A stretch of 64,000 nt of DNA from Desulfoscipio geothermicus (GCA_016841205.1 JAENZP010000007.1:1-64000); one strand, 5' to 3'. Positions 8,485 to 19,765 are shown, counted from the stretch's first letter. Numbers and translations: made by a program. The notes: generated by a model not told the origin, from the letters alone.

Positions 8485-10122
8485 TTAGCATTTACCACGT
8501 ATAATCCCGGTAATTATTTTGTTGGTATCCGGTTCATCCTTGTTTTCCAACCGCAATAAACCATAGGCAATACTATCCACCAGGGCCTCCCAACTGGCCT
8601 CGATGATATTGGGACTCACCCCCACCGTACCCCAAGAACAATGACCGTCTCCGGATTCCACCAGCACACGCACCACAGCCCCGGTGCCGTCTTTTTCATC
8701 CAGCACACGCACCTTGTAGTCATTGAGTTGAAAACCGGAGATTTCCGGGTAAAACCCTTCCAGGGCTTTGCGCAATGCATTATCCAGGGCATTCACCGGG
8801 CCGTTTCCCTCGGCGGCAGTATGCACCACTTCACCATTGACATTAATTTTAATAATGGCCTCTGAATAAACAGTTCCATCACGCGCTTCAATTAATATTT
8901 TGAGACTTTCCAAGGCGAACGGCTCCCGATAATCGTAGAAGGCCTTACGCACGCGCAGTTCAAAGGAACCCTCCGCACCTTCAAATTGGTAGCCCTGGTT
9001 TTCCAGTTCTTTTAACTCGTCAAGCAGCTTGCGGTTGTCCTCTTTATCCAAACCAAGCCCTAAGTCAAACTCCTGGTATTTATACACTAAGTTGCTTAAA
9101 CCGCTCAGCTCGGAAACAAGCACCCGGCGCCGGTTGCCCACCTTCTCCGGCTCAATATGCTCATAGGTGTGGGGGTTTTTCAACAACGCGTTAACATGCA
9201 CCCCGGCTTTATGGGCAAAGGCGCTGCCCCCCACATAAGGCTGGTTGTTCATGGGATGCATATTGGCCAGCTCGCTGACAAAACGGGATAATTCGGTTAG
9301 CTCCGCCAGGCTTTGCTCCGGAAGGCTGGGTAACTGGCATTTAAAGGCCAGGTTGGGTATGATTGAGCAAAGGTTGGCATTGCCGCAGCGCTCGCCATAA
9401 CCGTTTATCGTGCCCTGCACTTGAATGACCCCGGCCTGTACAGCGGCTATTGAGTTAGCCACAGCCAGCTCGCCATCGTTATGACAATGCACCCCCAAAG
9501 GCACATCTATAACCTGAGTAACCGCCGATACCATATCAAAAATCTCATTGGGCAGGTGGCCGCCATTGGTATCACAAAGAATAATCCGGGAGGCGCCCCC
9601 TCTTTTGGCCGCCTGCAATGTTGCCAGGGCATATTCCCGGTTGGCTACAAAACCGTCAAAAAAGTGCTCGGCATCATAAAAAACTTCCATACCTTGCTGT
9701 CTCAAATAAACCACTGAATCTTCAATCATGTTAACATTATCTTCCAGGGTCGTTTGCAAGGCATGCAGGACATGAAAATCCCATGTCTTTCCAAATATAG
9801 TAGCCACCGGTGCTTTGGAACGGACAATTTGCTGCAAATTTTCATCCTGGCCGGCGGCCACACCGGATTTTCTAGTGCTGCCAAAAGCACAAATGCGAGC
9901 GTTTTTCAGTTGGTGCTCCCTGATCAGTTCAAAAAAACGTAAATCTTTAGGATTGGAACCAGGCCAGCCCCCTTCAATATAATGGAAGCCCAGTTCATCC
10001 AGCCTGAGGGCTATTTTAACTTTATCCTTGGCAGATAAGGAAATACCCTCTCCCTGGGTTCCGTCCCGCAAGGTCGTATCATATATTTCCACTCTTGGCA
10101 AGTCTATCTCCGTTCCTTTCAT
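8485..10122 (-). CDS. cimA: (R)-citramalate synthase
   Basis: CimA condenses pyruvate with acetyl-CoA to citramalate, the first step of the threonine-independent route to 2-oxobutyrate and isoleucine. The 545-residue length and sequence fit the clostridial/archaeal CimA family (TIGR00977) rather than LeuA. DTTLRDG is at 15-21, the metal-site HCHNDGELAVANS is near residue 218, and a C-terminal LeuA-like allosteric domain occupies about 400-530. It follows leuB after a 119-bp gap with a hairpin. The enzyme shares its next steps (LeuCD, LeuB) with the leucine pathway encoded upstream. Confidence 0.93.
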   Translation of the reverse strand: MKGTEIDLPRVEIYDTTLRDGTQGEGISLSAKDKVKIALRLDELGFHYIEGGWPGSNPKDLRFFELIREHQLKNARICAFGSTRKSGVAAGQDENLQQIVRSKAPVATIFGKTWDFHVLHALQTTLEDNVNMIEDSVVYLRQQGMEVFYDAEHFFDGFVANREYALATLQAAKRGGASRIILCDTNGGHLPNEIFDMVSAVTQVIDVPLGVHCHNDGELAVANSIAAVQAGVIQVQGTINGYGERCGNANLCSIIPNLAFKCQLPSLPEQSLAELTELSRFVSELANMHPMNNQPYVGGSAFAHKAGVHVNALLKNPHTYEHIEPEKVGNRRRVLVSELSGLSNLVYKYQEFDLGLGLDKEDNRKLLDELKELENQGYQFEGAEGSFELRVRKAFYDYREPFALESLKILIEARDGTVYSEAIIKINVNGEVVHTAAEGNGPVNALDNALRKALEGFYPEISGFQLNDYKVRVLDEKDGTGAVVRVLVESGDGHCSWGTVGVSPNIIEASWEALVDSIAYGLLRLENKDEPDTNKIITGIIRGKC

Positions 10123-10151
10123 CTAAGAAAATTTGTTGCTTATTAACACAG

Positions 10152-10177
10152 GGCGGGAAGCAAGATCTTTTCCCGCC
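10152..10177. other. Hairpin between leuB and cimA
   Basis: GGCGGGAA and TTCCCGCC form a perfect 8-bp stem around a 10-nt loop. On the plus strand it is followed by TTTT, on the minus strand by CTGTG. It lies within the leuB-cimA gap and may be an mRNA processing or partial-attenuation element within the operon. Confidence 0.5.
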
Positions 10178-10241
10178 TTTTGCCGGCTAAGTTTTGCTAT
10201 CCCAATTATCGCTTAGCCCGCTTTATGGATTAAAGTAAGTT

Positions 10242-11318
10242 TTAAGCAAGTTTAACCTTATTAGCGATCAGCTCGGTCATCTCACGGGTACCTACCTGCT
10301 GCATCCCCGGCTGCATGATATCCTGGGTCCGGCAACCTTCTTCAAGCACGCTCGACACGGCCTGTTCCACCAGGGCAGCGGCTTCAGGCAGGTCAAAGGA
10401 ATAACGCAGCATCATGGCCAGCGAAAGAATCGTGGCGATAGGGTTAGCCAGGTTTTGTCCCGCAATATCCGGGGCGGAGCCGTGGATTGGTTCGTATAGC
10501 CCAACCTTACCGCCCAGGCTGGCCGAAGGCAGCATGCCGATGGAACCGGTCAATTGCGAGGCCTGATCACTGAGTATGTCGCCAAACATATTCTCAGTGA
10601 GCATTACGTCAAATTGTTTCGGATAGCGCACCAACTGCATAGCGCAATTATCCACCAGAATGTGATTCAATTCCACATCGGGGTATTCCCCGGCCAGAGA
10701 CGTAACCACCTCCCGCCACAGGCGCGAGCTTTCCAGTACATTGGCTTTATCCACCGAAGTAAGTTTGCCGCTTCTTTTACGGGCCAGGTCAAAGGCCACC
10801 CGGGCGACCCGCTCGATTTCCACGGTGCTGTATTCCAAAACATCCACCGCTTTCACACTGCCGTCCGGCAGCGTTTCCCGGTGCTTGGCACCGAAATAGA
10901 TACCGCCGGTGAGTTCCCGCACCACCATAATATCCAGGCCGTCCACCACTTCGCTTTTCAGGGTGCTGGCATCAGCCAGGGCTGAGAAAATCATCGATGG
11001 CCGCAGGTTGGCAAAGGCCCCGAGTTGTTTGCGCAGGGGCAGCAGTGCGCCTATTTCGGGGCGCTTCTCTACCGGCAGAGTATCCCACTGGGGACCGCCC
11101 ACCGCCCCCAGCAGCACAGCATCACCCTCCAGGCAAAGCTTCTGGGTTTCCTCCGGAAACGGATCGCCGGTTGCATCATAGGCGCAGCCGCCAAAGAGCG
11201 CCTCCCTGGTTGTAAACTGCGCGCCGGTACGTTCCTGTACCGCCTGCAGCACCTGCACGGCACCGGCCACCACTTCCGGTCCGATACCGTCACCGGGCAA
11301 TAGTGTGATAGTATACAA
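10242..11318 (-). CDS. leuB: 3-isopropylmalate dehydrogenase
   Basis: LeuB oxidatively decarboxylates 3-isopropylmalate with NAD+, and probably also 3-methylmalate in the citramalate route. The 358-residue protein begins [15 protein letters not shown] and contains the substrate loop [10 protein letters not shown], the metal-binding [16 protein letters not shown] region and the NAD-site GSAPDIAGQ. It starts with TTG, 5 nt after the leuD stop, preceded by AAGGAG. Length is standard. Confidence 0.97.
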   Translation of the reverse strand: MYTITLLPGDGIGPEVVAGAVQVLQAVQERTGAQFTTREALFGGCAYDATGDPFPEETQKLCLEGDAVLLGAVGGPQWDTLPVEKRPEIGALLPLRKQLGAFANLRPSMIFSALADASTLKSEVVDGLDIMVVRELTGGIYFGAKHRETLPDGSVKAVDVLEYSTVEIERVARVAFDLARKRSGKLTSVDKANVLESSRLWREVVTSLAGEYPDVELNHILVDNCAMQLVRYPKQFDVMLTENMFGDILSDQASQLTGSIGMLPSASLGGKVGLYEPIHGSAPDIAGQNLANPIATILSLAMMLRYSFDLPEAAALVEQAVSSVLEEGCRTQDIMQPGMQQVGTREMTELIANKVKLA

Positions 11319-11323
11319 TTAAA

Positions 11324-11830
11324 TCACTCCTTGTTCTGCCCCTGTAATCTCTTGGCAACGTAATCGATCAGTCCCCCGGCATCAATGATTTGCTGCATAA
11401 ACTCGGGCACCGGGGTGGCTTGGTAGGTCTCGTTTTTAGTTATATTTTTAACTATCCCCTGAGCCGCATCAACCGCCACTTCGTCGCCTTCCTCGATAGC
11501 CTCGGCAGCTTCCGAGCACTCAAAAATAGGCAGACCGATGTTAAAGGCGTTGCGGTAAAAGATCCGGGCATAGGACTTGGCAATCACACAGCTTACTCCC
11601 GCCGCCTTGATGGCTATGGGGGCATGCTCCCGGGAACTGCCACAGCCAAAGTTCTTACCGGCAACAATAATGTCACCGGGTTGCATTTTGTTAGGGAACT
11701 CCGGGTCGGCATCCTCCATGCAATGTTTAGCCAATTCGGCAGGGTCCGAGGTATTAAGGTAGCGAGCCGGAATAATAGCGTCAGTATCTACATCAGCGCC
11801 AAATTTCCACACATTTCCTTTTAGCGTCAT
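11324..11830 (-). CDS. leuD: 3-isopropylmalate dehydratase small subunit
   Basis: LeuD is the swivel-domain subunit that pairs with LeuC to isomerize 2- to 3-isopropylmalate. The 168-residue product contains the [11 protein letters not shown] and [14 protein letters not shown] motifs. The ATG at 11830 is preferred over an upstream in-frame start because GGGAGGTGG, located within the end of leuC, lies at the correct spacing. It begins 1 nt after the leuC stop, so translation is probably coupled, giving equal subunit amounts. Confidence 0.96.
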   Translation of the reverse strand: MTLKGNVWKFGADVDTDAIIPARYLNTSDPAELAKHCMEDADPEFPNKMQPGDIIVAGKNFGCGSSREHAPIAIKAAGVSCVIAKSYARIFYRNAFNIGLPIFECSEAAEAIEEGDEVAVDAAQGIVKNITKNETYQATPVPEFMQQIIDAGGLIDYVAKRLQGQNKE

Positions 11831-11831
11831 A

Positions 11832-13097
11832 TTATTCCACCTCCCACGGAGCGGCGATGCGGCCCAGCACTGCTGAAGCTGCAGCCACTGCCGGATTGCA
11901 CAGGTATACTTCACTTTCGGGATGCCCCATCCGGCCAACAAAATTTCGGTTGGTAGTGGCCAAGGCCCGCTCTCCTTTGGCCAAAATACCCATGTGCCCG
12001 CCCAGGCAAGGCCCGCAGGTAGGCGTGCTCACCGCAGCGCCGGCATTGATAAACTGCTCCACCAGTCCCTCCCGCAACGCTTGCAGGTAAATGTCCTGGG
12101 TGCCGGGGATCACCAGCAACCGCAAATTATCGCTTACCCGGTGACCTTTTAACACCTCGGCAGCCAGCTGTAAATCCGATAGACGGCCGTTGGTGCAAGA
12201 CCCGATAACCACCTGGTCAATAGTTACATCAGCGGCCTCGCTTACCGGACGCGTATTTTCAGGCAGATGCGGAAAAGCAATCTGTGGCTCTAGTTTGCTA
12301 ACGTCTATTTCAATCACTTGGGCATAGCGGGCATCCGGATCGCTTTGATAGAATGTATACGGCCGCTTGGCCCGGTTTTCCACATAGTTCCGAGTTATCT
12401 CATCCGGAGGAACGATCCCGTTTTTGGCCCCGGCCTCGATGGCCATATTAGCCATTGTCATCCGCCCGTCAATGCCCAAACCTTCAATAGCCGGGCCGGT
12501 AAATTCCATAGCCATGTACAGCGCCCCGTCGACGCCAATTTGGCCGATGGTATAAAGTATCAAGTCTTTACCACCCACCCATCTGGGCAGGTTACCATTA
12601 TAAACAAATTTAATGCTTTCAGGCACCTTGAGCCAGGTTTCCCCCAAAGCCATGGCAGCTGCTAAATCGGTGCTGCCCACTCCGGTGGAAAATGCCCCTA
12701 GGCCGCCGTAGGTGCAGGTATGACTGTCGGCGCCGATGACTAGATCGCCCGGGCCCACCAGACCCTGCTCAGGCAGCAGACAGTGCTCAACACCCATACG
12801 GCCCACTTCGTAATAATTAGTAAGCTGATGCTTATGCGCAAATTCCCTTAATTGTTTGGCCTGTTCAGCAGACATAATGTCTTTGTTGGGCACAAAATGG
12901 TCGGGCACCAGCACTACCCGCTCCCGGTCCCAAACTGTATCCACACCTATTCTGTCAAATTCATGGATAGCCACGGGGGCGGTAATATCATTGCCCAAGA
13001 CCAGGTCAACTTTAACATTGATCAACTGCCCGGGCTCCACCCGGTCTATCCCTGCATGGGCGGCCAGTATCTTTTCAGTGATGGTCATACCCATCAT
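11832..13097 (-). CDS. leuC: 3-isopropylmalate dehydratase large subunit
   Basis: LeuC is the [4Fe-4S] aconitase-family subunit of isopropylmalate isomerase. The 421-residue protein is of the shorter archaeal/clostridial type. Cluster ligands are visible in GSCTNGR and TCGPCLGGH, and the active-site [15 protein letters not shown] stretch is present. The start overlaps the leuA stop by 4 nt; nearby ATGs at 13094 and 13088 are possible alternatives. It probably also dehydrates citramalate, since only one LeuCD pair is encoded here. Confidence 0.96.
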   Translation of the reverse strand: MMGMTITEKILAAHAGIDRVEPGQLINVKVDLVLGNDITAPVAIHEFDRIGVDTVWDRERVVLVPDHFVPNKDIMSAEQAKQLREFAHKHQLTNYYEVGRMGVEHCLLPEQGLVGPGDLVIGADSHTCTYGGLGAFSTGVGSTDLAAAMALGETWLKVPESIKFVYNGNLPRWVGGKDLILYTIGQIGVDGALYMAMEFTGPAIEGLGIDGRMTMANMAIEAGAKNGIVPPDEITRNYVENRAKRPYTFYQSDPDARYAQVIEIDVSKLEPQIAFPHLPENTRPVSEAADVTIDQVVIGSCTNGRLSDLQLAAEVLKGHRVSDNLRLLVIPGTQDIYLQALREGLVEQFINAGAAVSTPTCGPCLGGHMGILAKGERALATTNRNFVGRMGHPESEVYLCNPAVAAASAVLGRIAAPWEVE

Positions 13098-14620
13098 TTG
13101 TCACCCCTATTTTTCTCGTAAATCATTTTATTAACCGCGTCAACGTAAGCCCGGGCACTGGCCTCCAGTACGTCGGTGCTGATGCCCCGGCCCATGTACT
13201 GTTTATCCTGGTTATCCTCGGCTATGCGCAGGGTCACCTCACCTAAGGCGTCCTTACCGGACGTGATCGCGTTAATGCTCCAGCTGGCGAGGCTGCAGCT
13301 GTAGCCCGTAATTTTATCCACCGCCTTACAGATGGCGTCTACCGGGCCATTGCCGCAGGCTGCATCCTCAAGGATTTCCTCACCCTTGGCCAGACCCACT
13401 GTGGCGGTCGGCACCACGGTGGTACCGCTGCTGATGTGCAAGTAGGACATTTCATAAACCGCCGGAACCTTGTGAATCTCGTCCTCCACAATCGCCTCAA
13501 TATCCTGGTTGGTAATATCCTTCTTGCGATCGGCTAGATCCTTGAAACGCTTAAAGGCCTTGTTGAGCTCTTCATCATCTAAATCAAAACCCAACTCCAC
13601 CAGCCGATTACTAAAAGCATGCCGCCCGCTGAGCTTGCCCAGCACCAGGTTGGTGTGCAGTCCGACCATAGCCGGGTTCATAATCTCATAGGTGGTGCGC
13701 TCCTTGAGCACCCCGTCCTGATGGATGCCCGATTCATGGGCAAATGCGTTCCTACCCACCACAGCCTTGTTGGCCTGCACCTCCATGCCGGTGAGCTTGC
13801 TCACCAGCCGGCTGGTGCGGATGATTTCCCCGGCCTTAATACCGGTATCCATTCCGTAGCAGTCCCGCCTAGTATACAAAGCCATGGCAATTTCCTCAAC
13901 GGAGGCATTGCCGGCCCGTTCACCGATCCCGTTGATAGCCCCCTCGATTTGCCGGGCCCCGGCCACTACCGCCGCCAGGGAATTGGCCACTGCCATGCCT
14001 AAATCGTCATGGCAGTGCACACTAAAGATGACCTTTTCAGCGCCCTTGGTACGGGTCATAACAGTGCGAATGAACTCGGCATATTCATTCGGAGTAGCGT
14101 AGCCCACGGTGTCGGGTAAATTGATGGTGGTGGCCCCGGCTTCAACCGCCGCCTGCACCACCTGGCACAAAAAATCTACATCACTGCGGGAAGCATCCTC
14201 GGCGGAAAATTCCACGTCGGCGGTGTAACTTTTAGCCCGTTTCACACCGGCCACCGCGGATTCGATGACCTGCTCCCTGGTCATGCGCAGCTTATGCTGC
14301 AGATGAATGTCCGAGGTGGCGATAAAAGTGTGAATGCGCGGCTGTTCGGACTCTTTAACGGCTTCCCAGGTCTGATCGATGTCCTCGAAATTGGTGCGGG
14401 ATAATCCAGCCACGGTTACTCCCCGCACCTCCCGGGCAATGTTCCTTACCGCTTCAAAATCGCCCTGGGAACTAATGGGAAAACCCGCCTCAATGATGTC
14501 CACACCCAACCGGGCAAGTTGTCTGGCAATCTCCAACTTCTCGCTGGCATTTAAACTCACCCCCGGGGATTGTTCCCCATCCCGCAGGGTAGTATCAAAA
14601 ATATATACCCGGTTGTTCAT
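13094..14620 (-). CDS. leuA: 2-isopropylmalate synthase
   Basis: LeuA condenses acetyl-CoA with 2-oxoisovalerate, the committed step to leucine. The 508-residue protein has the [12 protein letters not shown] motif (9-20), the TIM-barrel metal site [13 protein letters not shown] and a C-terminal regulatory domain (about 390-505) that in the family binds leucine. It is clearly distinct from CimA in the same operon. It follows ilvB by 15 bp. Confidence 0.97.
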   Translation of the reverse strand: MNNRVYIFDTTLRDGEQSPGVSLNASEKLEIARQLARLGVDIIEAGFPISSQGDFEAVRNIAREVRGVTVAGLSRTNFEDIDQTWEAVKESEQPRIHTFIATSDIHLQHKLRMTREQVIESAVAGVKRAKSYTADVEFSAEDASRSDVDFLCQVVQAAVEAGATTINLPDTVGYATPNEYAEFIRTVMTRTKGAEKVIFSVHCHDDLGMAVANSLAAVVAGARQIEGAINGIGERAGNASVEEIAMALYTRRDCYGMDTGIKAGEIIRTSRLVSKLTGMEVQANKAVVGRNAFAHESGIHQDGVLKERTTYEIMNPAMVGLHTNLVLGKLSGRHAFSNRLVELGFDLDDEELNKAFKRFKDLADRKKDITNQDIEAIVEDEIHKVPAVYEMSYLHISSGTTVVPTATVGLAKGEEILEDAACGNGPVDAICKAVDKITGYSCSLASWSINAITSGKDALGEVTLRIAEDNQDKQYMGRGISTDVLEASARAYVDAVNKMIYEKNRGDK

Positions 14621-14635
14621 GTGGATCCCTCCATT

Positions 14636-16300
14636 TTAACAATCAATAGCTTCACTGATCGATTTACCGGCCAGCACCATGGGGCTAACCCATTCCTCGG
14701 CGCTAACCAGACAATTAATCAAAACCGGCCCCGGCTCAGTTAGAGCCTGGGGAAGCAGTGTATCCACTTCTTCCTTGCTGCGCAGGGTATAACCTTTAAT
14801 GCCGTAGGCCTGGGCCAGGATAGCAAAGTCCGGGTTAAACTTTAAATCTATCGCCGTATATCGGCCTTCGTAATATACCTTTTGCAGCTGGCGCACCATG
14901 CCCAGCACAGAATTGTTGAAAATAATGATCTTTACGGGCAGCTGCTGTTCTACAATAGTGCCCAGCTCCTGCATGGTCATTTGGAACCCGCCGTCACCCA
15001 CCACTAAAATCACCTGTTCACCGGGCAGGCCTATTTGGGCACCCATGGCCGCAGGCAGCCCAAACCCCATGGCCCCCAAGCCACCGGACGAAATAAGACC
15101 GCCGGCCCGTCTAAACCGGTAATATTGGGCCACCCACATCTGATGCTGGCCCACATCGGTGGCCACCACGGCCTGGCCCCCGGTAATCTCGTCGAGCTTC
15201 TCCACCACATATTGAGGTTTAAGCATACCTTCCACCTCGTAGCGCAACGGATATTCTTGCTTCCAGGTACTCACCTGTTCCAGCCACGAGGGGTCAGTTC
15301 TTTTTTCCAGGCGGGGCAGCAGTTCCTGCAGTACTTGTTTCACATCGCCCACAATAGGTACGTGTACCGGTACATTCTTGCCTATTTCCGCTGGATCAAC
15401 ATCCACATGAATAACCCCGGCCTGAGGCGCAAACTCGCTAATCTTGCCGGTCACCCGGTCATCAAACCGGGCCCCCAGGGCAATGAGCAAATCGCAGTTG
15501 GTTACCGCAAGATTAGCCGCCCGGGTGCCATGCAAGCCCAACATACCGAGAAACAACGGGTGGTCACCGGGAAAGCTGCTTAACCCCTGCAGGGTGTTGG
15601 TAACCGGCGCGTTAATGGTTTCAGCCAAAGCTAGTAGCTCGGCGCTGGACCGGCTGCTGGTGATACCGCCCCCGGCGTAAATTACCGGTCTTTCGGACTG
15701 GGCAATCAGCTTAGCAGCCTCGGCTATTTGATTGGGATGCCCGCGAAAGGTAGGCTTATAGCCGCGCAAATATACCGTTTCAGGATACTGGAACTTAATC
15801 TTGGTCTCGGCCATGTCCTTGGGCAGATCAATTAGCACCGGGCCTGGCCGCCCGGTGGCGGCAATATAAAAAGCGTTTTTAATCATCCTGGGTAACTGGG
15901 CAGCGTCTTTAGCCAGGTAATTATGTTTAGTTATCGGCATGGTAATGCCGGTGGTATCCACTTCCTGAAAGGCATCGGTACCCACCATACCGGTGGAAAC
16001 CTGGCCGGTGATAATGACCAGGGGTACCGAATCCATATAAGCGTTGGCTATCCCGGTGACTAGGTTAGTGGCACCTGGTCCCGAGGTGGCCACTACCACG
16101 CCCACTCGCCCGGTGGCCCGAGCATAGCCGTCCGCCGCGTGCACCGCACCCTGCTCGTGCCGCACCAACACATGCTTGATGGCTGAATCATGCAGAGCAT
16201 CGTACACTGGTAAAATAGTCCCACCGGGGTAGCCGAAAACCAATTCTACTTGTTCTTTTTCCAGGCACTGCACCAGGGCTTGGGCAGCCGTTATTTCCAT
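14636..16300 (-). CDS. ilvB: Acetolactate synthase large subunit, second copy
   Basis: This is a ThDP-dependent acetohydroxyacid synthase catalytic subunit of 554 residues, with the catalytic-glutamate segment RHEQGAVHAADGYARA near residue 50 and the ThDP/Mg motif GDGGFQMTMQEL near 430. A homologous ilvB lies 1.6 kb upstream in the same operon, but only one ilvN is present. The C-terminus (EEWVSPMVLAGKSI) is more divergent than in the first copy. It may share IlvN, act alone, or have a different substrate balance between pyruvate and 2-oxobutyrate. Confidence 0.93.
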   Translation of the reverse strand: MEITAAQALVQCLEKEQVELVFGYPGGTILPVYDALHDSAIKHVLVRHEQGAVHAADGYARATGRVGVVVATSGPGATNLVTGIANAYMDSVPLVIITGQVSTGMVGTDAFQEVDTTGITMPITKHNYLAKDAAQLPRMIKNAFYIAATGRPGPVLIDLPKDMAETKIKFQYPETVYLRGYKPTFRGHPNQIAEAAKLIAQSERPVIYAGGGITSSRSSAELLALAETINAPVTNTLQGLSSFPGDHPLFLGMLGLHGTRAANLAVTNCDLLIALGARFDDRVTGKISEFAPQAGVIHVDVDPAEIGKNVPVHVPIVGDVKQVLQELLPRLEKRTDPSWLEQVSTWKQEYPLRYEVEGMLKPQYVVEKLDEITGGQAVVATDVGQHQMWVAQYYRFRRAGGLISSGGLGAMGFGLPAAMGAQIGLPGEQVILVVGDGGFQMTMQELGTIVEQQLPVKIIIFNNSVLGMVRQLQKVYYEGRYTAIDLKFNPDFAILAQAYGIKGYTLRSKEEVDTLLPQALTEPGPVLINCLVSAEEWVSPMVLAGKSISEAIDC

Positions 16301-16348
16301 GGCTAATCCCCCTCAAGCATATAATTTCAAAGTTATGATCGTAACTCT

Positions 16349-17353
16349 CTATCTCCTGCTCTTTTTTAACCAAGGCATCAACGCCCGGATCTCTGAGCCT
16401 ACCTCTTCAATGAGGCTTTCTTTTTCCTGCTTGCGAATGGCGTTCATAAACGGTTTATTAACCTGGTTCTCCAGTAAAAATTCCTTGGCAAACACGCCGG
16501 TTTGAATCTCAGACAGCACAGCCCGCATTTCCTCCCGGGTTTCCTCGGTGATAATGCGCGGTCCCACCATATAGTCGCCGTACTCAGCAGTGTTGCTGAC
16601 CGAGTAACGCATTAAGCTCAGCCCGCCCTCGTTAATCAGGTCGACGATTAATTTCATTTCGTGCAGGCACTCAAAGTAAGCCATCTCAGGAGCGTAGCCG
16701 GCTTCCACCAGCGTATCAAAGCCGGCTTTAATCAGCTCAGTGACCCCGCCGCACAGCACGGCCTGCTCGCCAAACAAATCGGTTTCAGTCTCTTCAGCAA
16801 AGGTGGTTTCAAATACCCCGGCTCTGGTGCAGCCGATGCCCTTGGCGTAGGCCATGGCGATGTCCCGGGCCTTACCGGTGTAATCCTGTTGCACCGCAAC
16901 CAGTCCCGGCACGCCCGCGCCCTCGGTGTACATCTGGCGCACCATGTGGCCGGGGCTCTTGGGGGCTACCATGATTATATCTACATTGGCCGGCGGTACA
17001 ATTTGGCCAAAGTGAATATTAAAGCCGTGGGAAAACATCAAGGCTTTGCCTTCAGTCATATAAGGCGCAATTTCCTCAGCGTATACCTTAGCCTGGAGTT
17101 CATCGGGCAGCAGGATTTGGATCAAATCAGCTTGATTGGCCGCCTCGGGCACCGTCATCACCGTCATGCCGGCCTCTTCCGCCTTCTCCCAGCTGTCGTC
17201 GATGCCCTTGGCCAAGCCTACTATTACATCCAAACCGCTTTCCTTCAAGTTCTGGGCCTGGGCATGCCCCTGGCTGCCGTAACCCATCACGGCAATCTTT
17301 TTCCCTTTGAGCACCGCTAAATCTGCATCTTGATCGTGAAATACCTGTACCAT
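16349..17353 (-). CDS. ilvC: Ketol-acid reductoisomerase (class I)
   Basis: IlvC isomerizes and reduces acetolactate or acetohydroxybutyrate with NAD(P)H. The 334-residue length is that of the short class I enzyme. The nucleotide-binding [13 protein letters not shown] loop lies near residue 25, and the metal-binding acidic helices of the C-terminal knotted domain are present ([23 protein letters not shown]). It lies between ilvN, 5 bp upstream, and the second ilvB. Confidence 0.98.
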   Translation of the reverse strand: MVQVFHDQDADLAVLKGKKIAVMGYGSQGHAQAQNLKESGLDVIVGLAKGIDDSWEKAEEAGMTVMTVPEAANQADLIQILLPDELQAKVYAEEIAPYMTEGKALMFSHGFNIHFGQIVPPANVDIIMVAPKSPGHMVRQMYTEGAGVPGLVAVQQDYTGKARDIAMAYAKGIGCTRAGVFETTFAEETETDLFGEQAVLCGGVTELIKAGFDTLVEAGYAPEMAYFECLHEMKLIVDLINEGGLSLMRYSVSNTAEYGDYMVGPRIITEETREEMRAVLSEIQTGVFAKEFLLENQVNKPFMNAIRKQEKESLIEEVGSEIRALMPWLKKSRR

Positions 17354-17358
17354 AATTA

Positions 17359-17877
17359 TTAATTCTCCTCCTTGGTACCAATATCTTGGTAGCCTGTATT
17401 TTTTGTACCTCTAACCATAGCAATTTTGCCTGTGCGCACCAGTTCCTTGATGCCATAAGGGCGCAGCGTTTCTTCCAAGGCATTTATTTTACCGTGATTG
17501 CCCGTGCATTCCAGGGTTAAAGTCTTGCGGCCCATATCCACGATCCGAGCGCGGAATACATCACAGATTTGAATCACTTCCACTCGCTGACTATGGTCCG
17601 CATTTACTTTTATTAACACCAGTTCCCGGTCAACATATTCATCAGCGGTAATATCATTTATTTTAATAACATCCACCAGCTTGTGCAATTGCTTGGTGAC
17701 CTGTTCCAGCACTCTGTCGTCGCCATCAACCACAATGGTCATCCGGGACACTTCGGGATCTTCAGTGCGTCCCACCGCCAGACTGTCAATATTATAGCCG
17801 CGCCGGCTGAATAGGCCGGCCACCCGGGCCAGCACGCCCGGGCTATTTTCTACCAGCACCGTTAGGGTATGTAGCAT
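17359..17877 (-). CDS. ilvN: Acetolactate synthase regulatory subunit
   Basis: This is the small subunit that activates AHAS and confers valine feedback inhibition. The 172-residue protein has an N-terminal ACT domain ([19 protein letters not shown], about 1-75) and the C-terminal ACT-like domain typical of the long IlvH/IlvN form. It starts 11 bp after the first ilvB, its obvious partner. It is the only small subunit in an operon with two large-subunit genes. Confidence 0.96.
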   Translation of the reverse strand: MLHTLTVLVENSPGVLARVAGLFSRRGYNIDSLAVGRTEDPEVSRMTIVVDGDDRVLEQVTKQLHKLVDVIKINDITADEYVDRELVLIKVNADHSQRVEVIQICDVFRARIVDMGRKTLTLECTGNHGKINALEETLRPYGIKELVRTGKIAMVRGTKNTGYQDIGTKEEN

Positions 17878-17888
17878 ATCTACCCCTC

Positions 17889-19547
17889 CTATCCCAGCAT
17901 TTTATGAATGGGTTCGCCGGGAGCAACCATGGGATATACATTTTCCTCCCGCTCAACCGGAATATCCAGCACCACCGGTTTGTTCACCGCCAAGGCTGCC
18001 TCCAAGGCAGAACGCAATTCTGATTTCTTGTTCACCCGTATGCCTACAGCGCCATATGCCTCGGCTAGTTTGACAAAGTCGGGATTATCGAGCTCAGTGT
18101 AAGAATAACGGCGGTTATAAAACAGCTCTTGCCACTGCCTGACCATGCCCAGGAAACCGTTATTCACAATAGCTATCTTTACCGGTAAATTATAGTTTAC
18201 CGCCGTGGCCAGCTCCTGGATGTTCATTTGGATACTGCCGTCCCCGGCAATATCGATCACCGTTTCATCCGGGCAGGCCACCTGCACGCCAATGGCCGCA
18301 GGGAACCCAAATCCCATAGTACCAAGCCCGCCCGAGGAAATGAAAGTCCGCGGCTTGGTGAAGGTATAATACTGGGCGGTAAACATCTGATGCTGGCCCA
18401 CTTCAGTGGTAATCCGGGCATTGCTTTGGGTCACATTGCAAATCTCCCGCACGACCTCCTGGGGTTTAATGTGTCCGTTTTCTTCAAAATTTAAGGGATG
18501 TTCCTTTTTCCAAACCGTGATTTTATCCCGCCACTGGCTGGCCACCCTGGGCTTAAGCCGGTCAATGATCTGGCGCAGGGCTAGGCGGACCTCCCCGACT
18601 ACGGGTATATCCACGCCCATATTTTTACCTATTTCCGCCGGATCTATGTCAATATGCATGATAGTGGCGCCGGGTGCGAATTCCTCGAGCTTACTGGTTA
18701 CCCGGTCATCAAAGCGCACCCCCACGCCAATCAATAAATCGCATTCGCTAATCGCATAATTGGCATATTTGCTGCCGTGCATGCCCAGCATACCCACCGA
18801 CAGCGGGTGGTTACCGGGAAAGCCGCCCAAACCCATCATCGTAGTGGCCACCGGCATAAGCAGCATTTCGGCCAATTCCAGCAACTCCCCATGCGCCCCA
18901 CCGCTTACCACACCGCCACCAGCATAAATAACGGGCCGCTCGGATTCTTCAATTGCCCTGACGGCCCTTGCTACTTGTTCAGGATTTGGCTCTTTATTAA
19001 ATCTATACCCCGGCAGCTGTACCGGTCCGGGATCTAAATGCTCCGTCATACCTGCGGATACGTCTTTGGGCATGTCGATAAGTACCGGACCGGGCCGGCC
19101 GCTGGTGGCGATGTAAAAAGCCTCCCGCACCGTCCTGGCAATATCTTTTGGGTCTTTGACCAAAAAATTGTGTTTGGTAATAGGTAAAGTTATCCCTGTA
19201 ATGTCGGCCTCCTGAAAAGAATCCCGGCCTAATAACGGAGTAGCCACCTGCCCGGTAATCGCCACCATGGGGACCGAATCCATATAGGCATTGGCAATGC
19301 CGGTTACTAAATTGGTTGCCCCGGGTCCCGATGTGGCTAGACACACTCCAGGTTTACCGGAGGCCCGGGCATAGCCGTCGGCGGCATGGGCAGCGCCCTG
19401 TTCGTGCCGGGTCAGTATATGTCTAAGCTCAGAATCGTATAGCACATCGTAAATTGGCAGTACCACCCCGCCCGGGTAGCCGAAAATAGTATCCACCCCC
19501 TCGGCCAGGAGACTATCTACCAGGATTTGTGCCCCGGTTTTTTGCAT
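17889..19547 (-). CDS. ilvB: Acetolactate synthase large subunit, first copy
   Basis: This is the catalytic AHAS subunit (552 residues) acting on pyruvate and 2-oxobutyrate, with ThDP, Mg and FAD. The RHEQGAAHAADGYARASG segment near residue 48, the GDGSIQMNIQEL ThDP motif and the C-terminal EENVYPMVAPGEPI tail are canonical. It is directly followed by ilvN. A 218-bp gap separates it from ilvE upstream; no terminator or second leader was recognised there. Confidence 0.97.
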   Translation of the reverse strand: MQKTGAQILVDSLLAEGVDTIFGYPGGVVLPIYDVLYDSELRHILTRHEQGAAHAADGYARASGKPGVCLATSGPGATNLVTGIANAYMDSVPMVAITGQVATPLLGRDSFQEADITGITLPITKHNFLVKDPKDIARTVREAFYIATSGRPGPVLIDMPKDVSAGMTEHLDPGPVQLPGYRFNKEPNPEQVARAVRAIEESERPVIYAGGGVVSGGAHGELLELAEMLLMPVATTMMGLGGFPGNHPLSVGMLGMHGSKYANYAISECDLLIGVGVRFDDRVTSKLEEFAPGATIMHIDIDPAEIGKNMGVDIPVVGEVRLALRQIIDRLKPRVASQWRDKITVWKKEHPLNFEENGHIKPQEVVREICNVTQSNARITTEVGQHQMFTAQYYTFTKPRTFISSGGLGTMGFGFPAAIGVQVACPDETVIDIAGDGSIQMNIQELATAVNYNLPVKIAIVNNGFLGMVRQWQELFYNRRYSYTELDNPDFVKLAEAYGAVGIRVNKKSELRSALEAALAVNKPVVLDIPVEREENVYPMVAPGEPIHKMLG

Positions 19548-19765
19548 ACCCCTTCCACACCTCCGGTAAAAATTATTTATTTGTGTTCCGGCCCGTCGAA
19601 CTTTATTTTACAGTTAAAAATCGCGTAAGACTCAACTATACAAGATCCGACAGCTCCGGCGTAGTATTAATGCAAGCTTATTGCTTTACATACTGACAGC
19701 GATAACATCGCCCTTTTGAATTTGCTTAATAAGCGCCTATCAGAATTACTAATTTGCTTAAAACA

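Noticed and set aside
19548-19765. Second promoter or leader between ilvE and ilvB
   Set aside because: Only weak -35/-10 matches (TTGAGT and TGTAAA) and no terminator or T-box were found.
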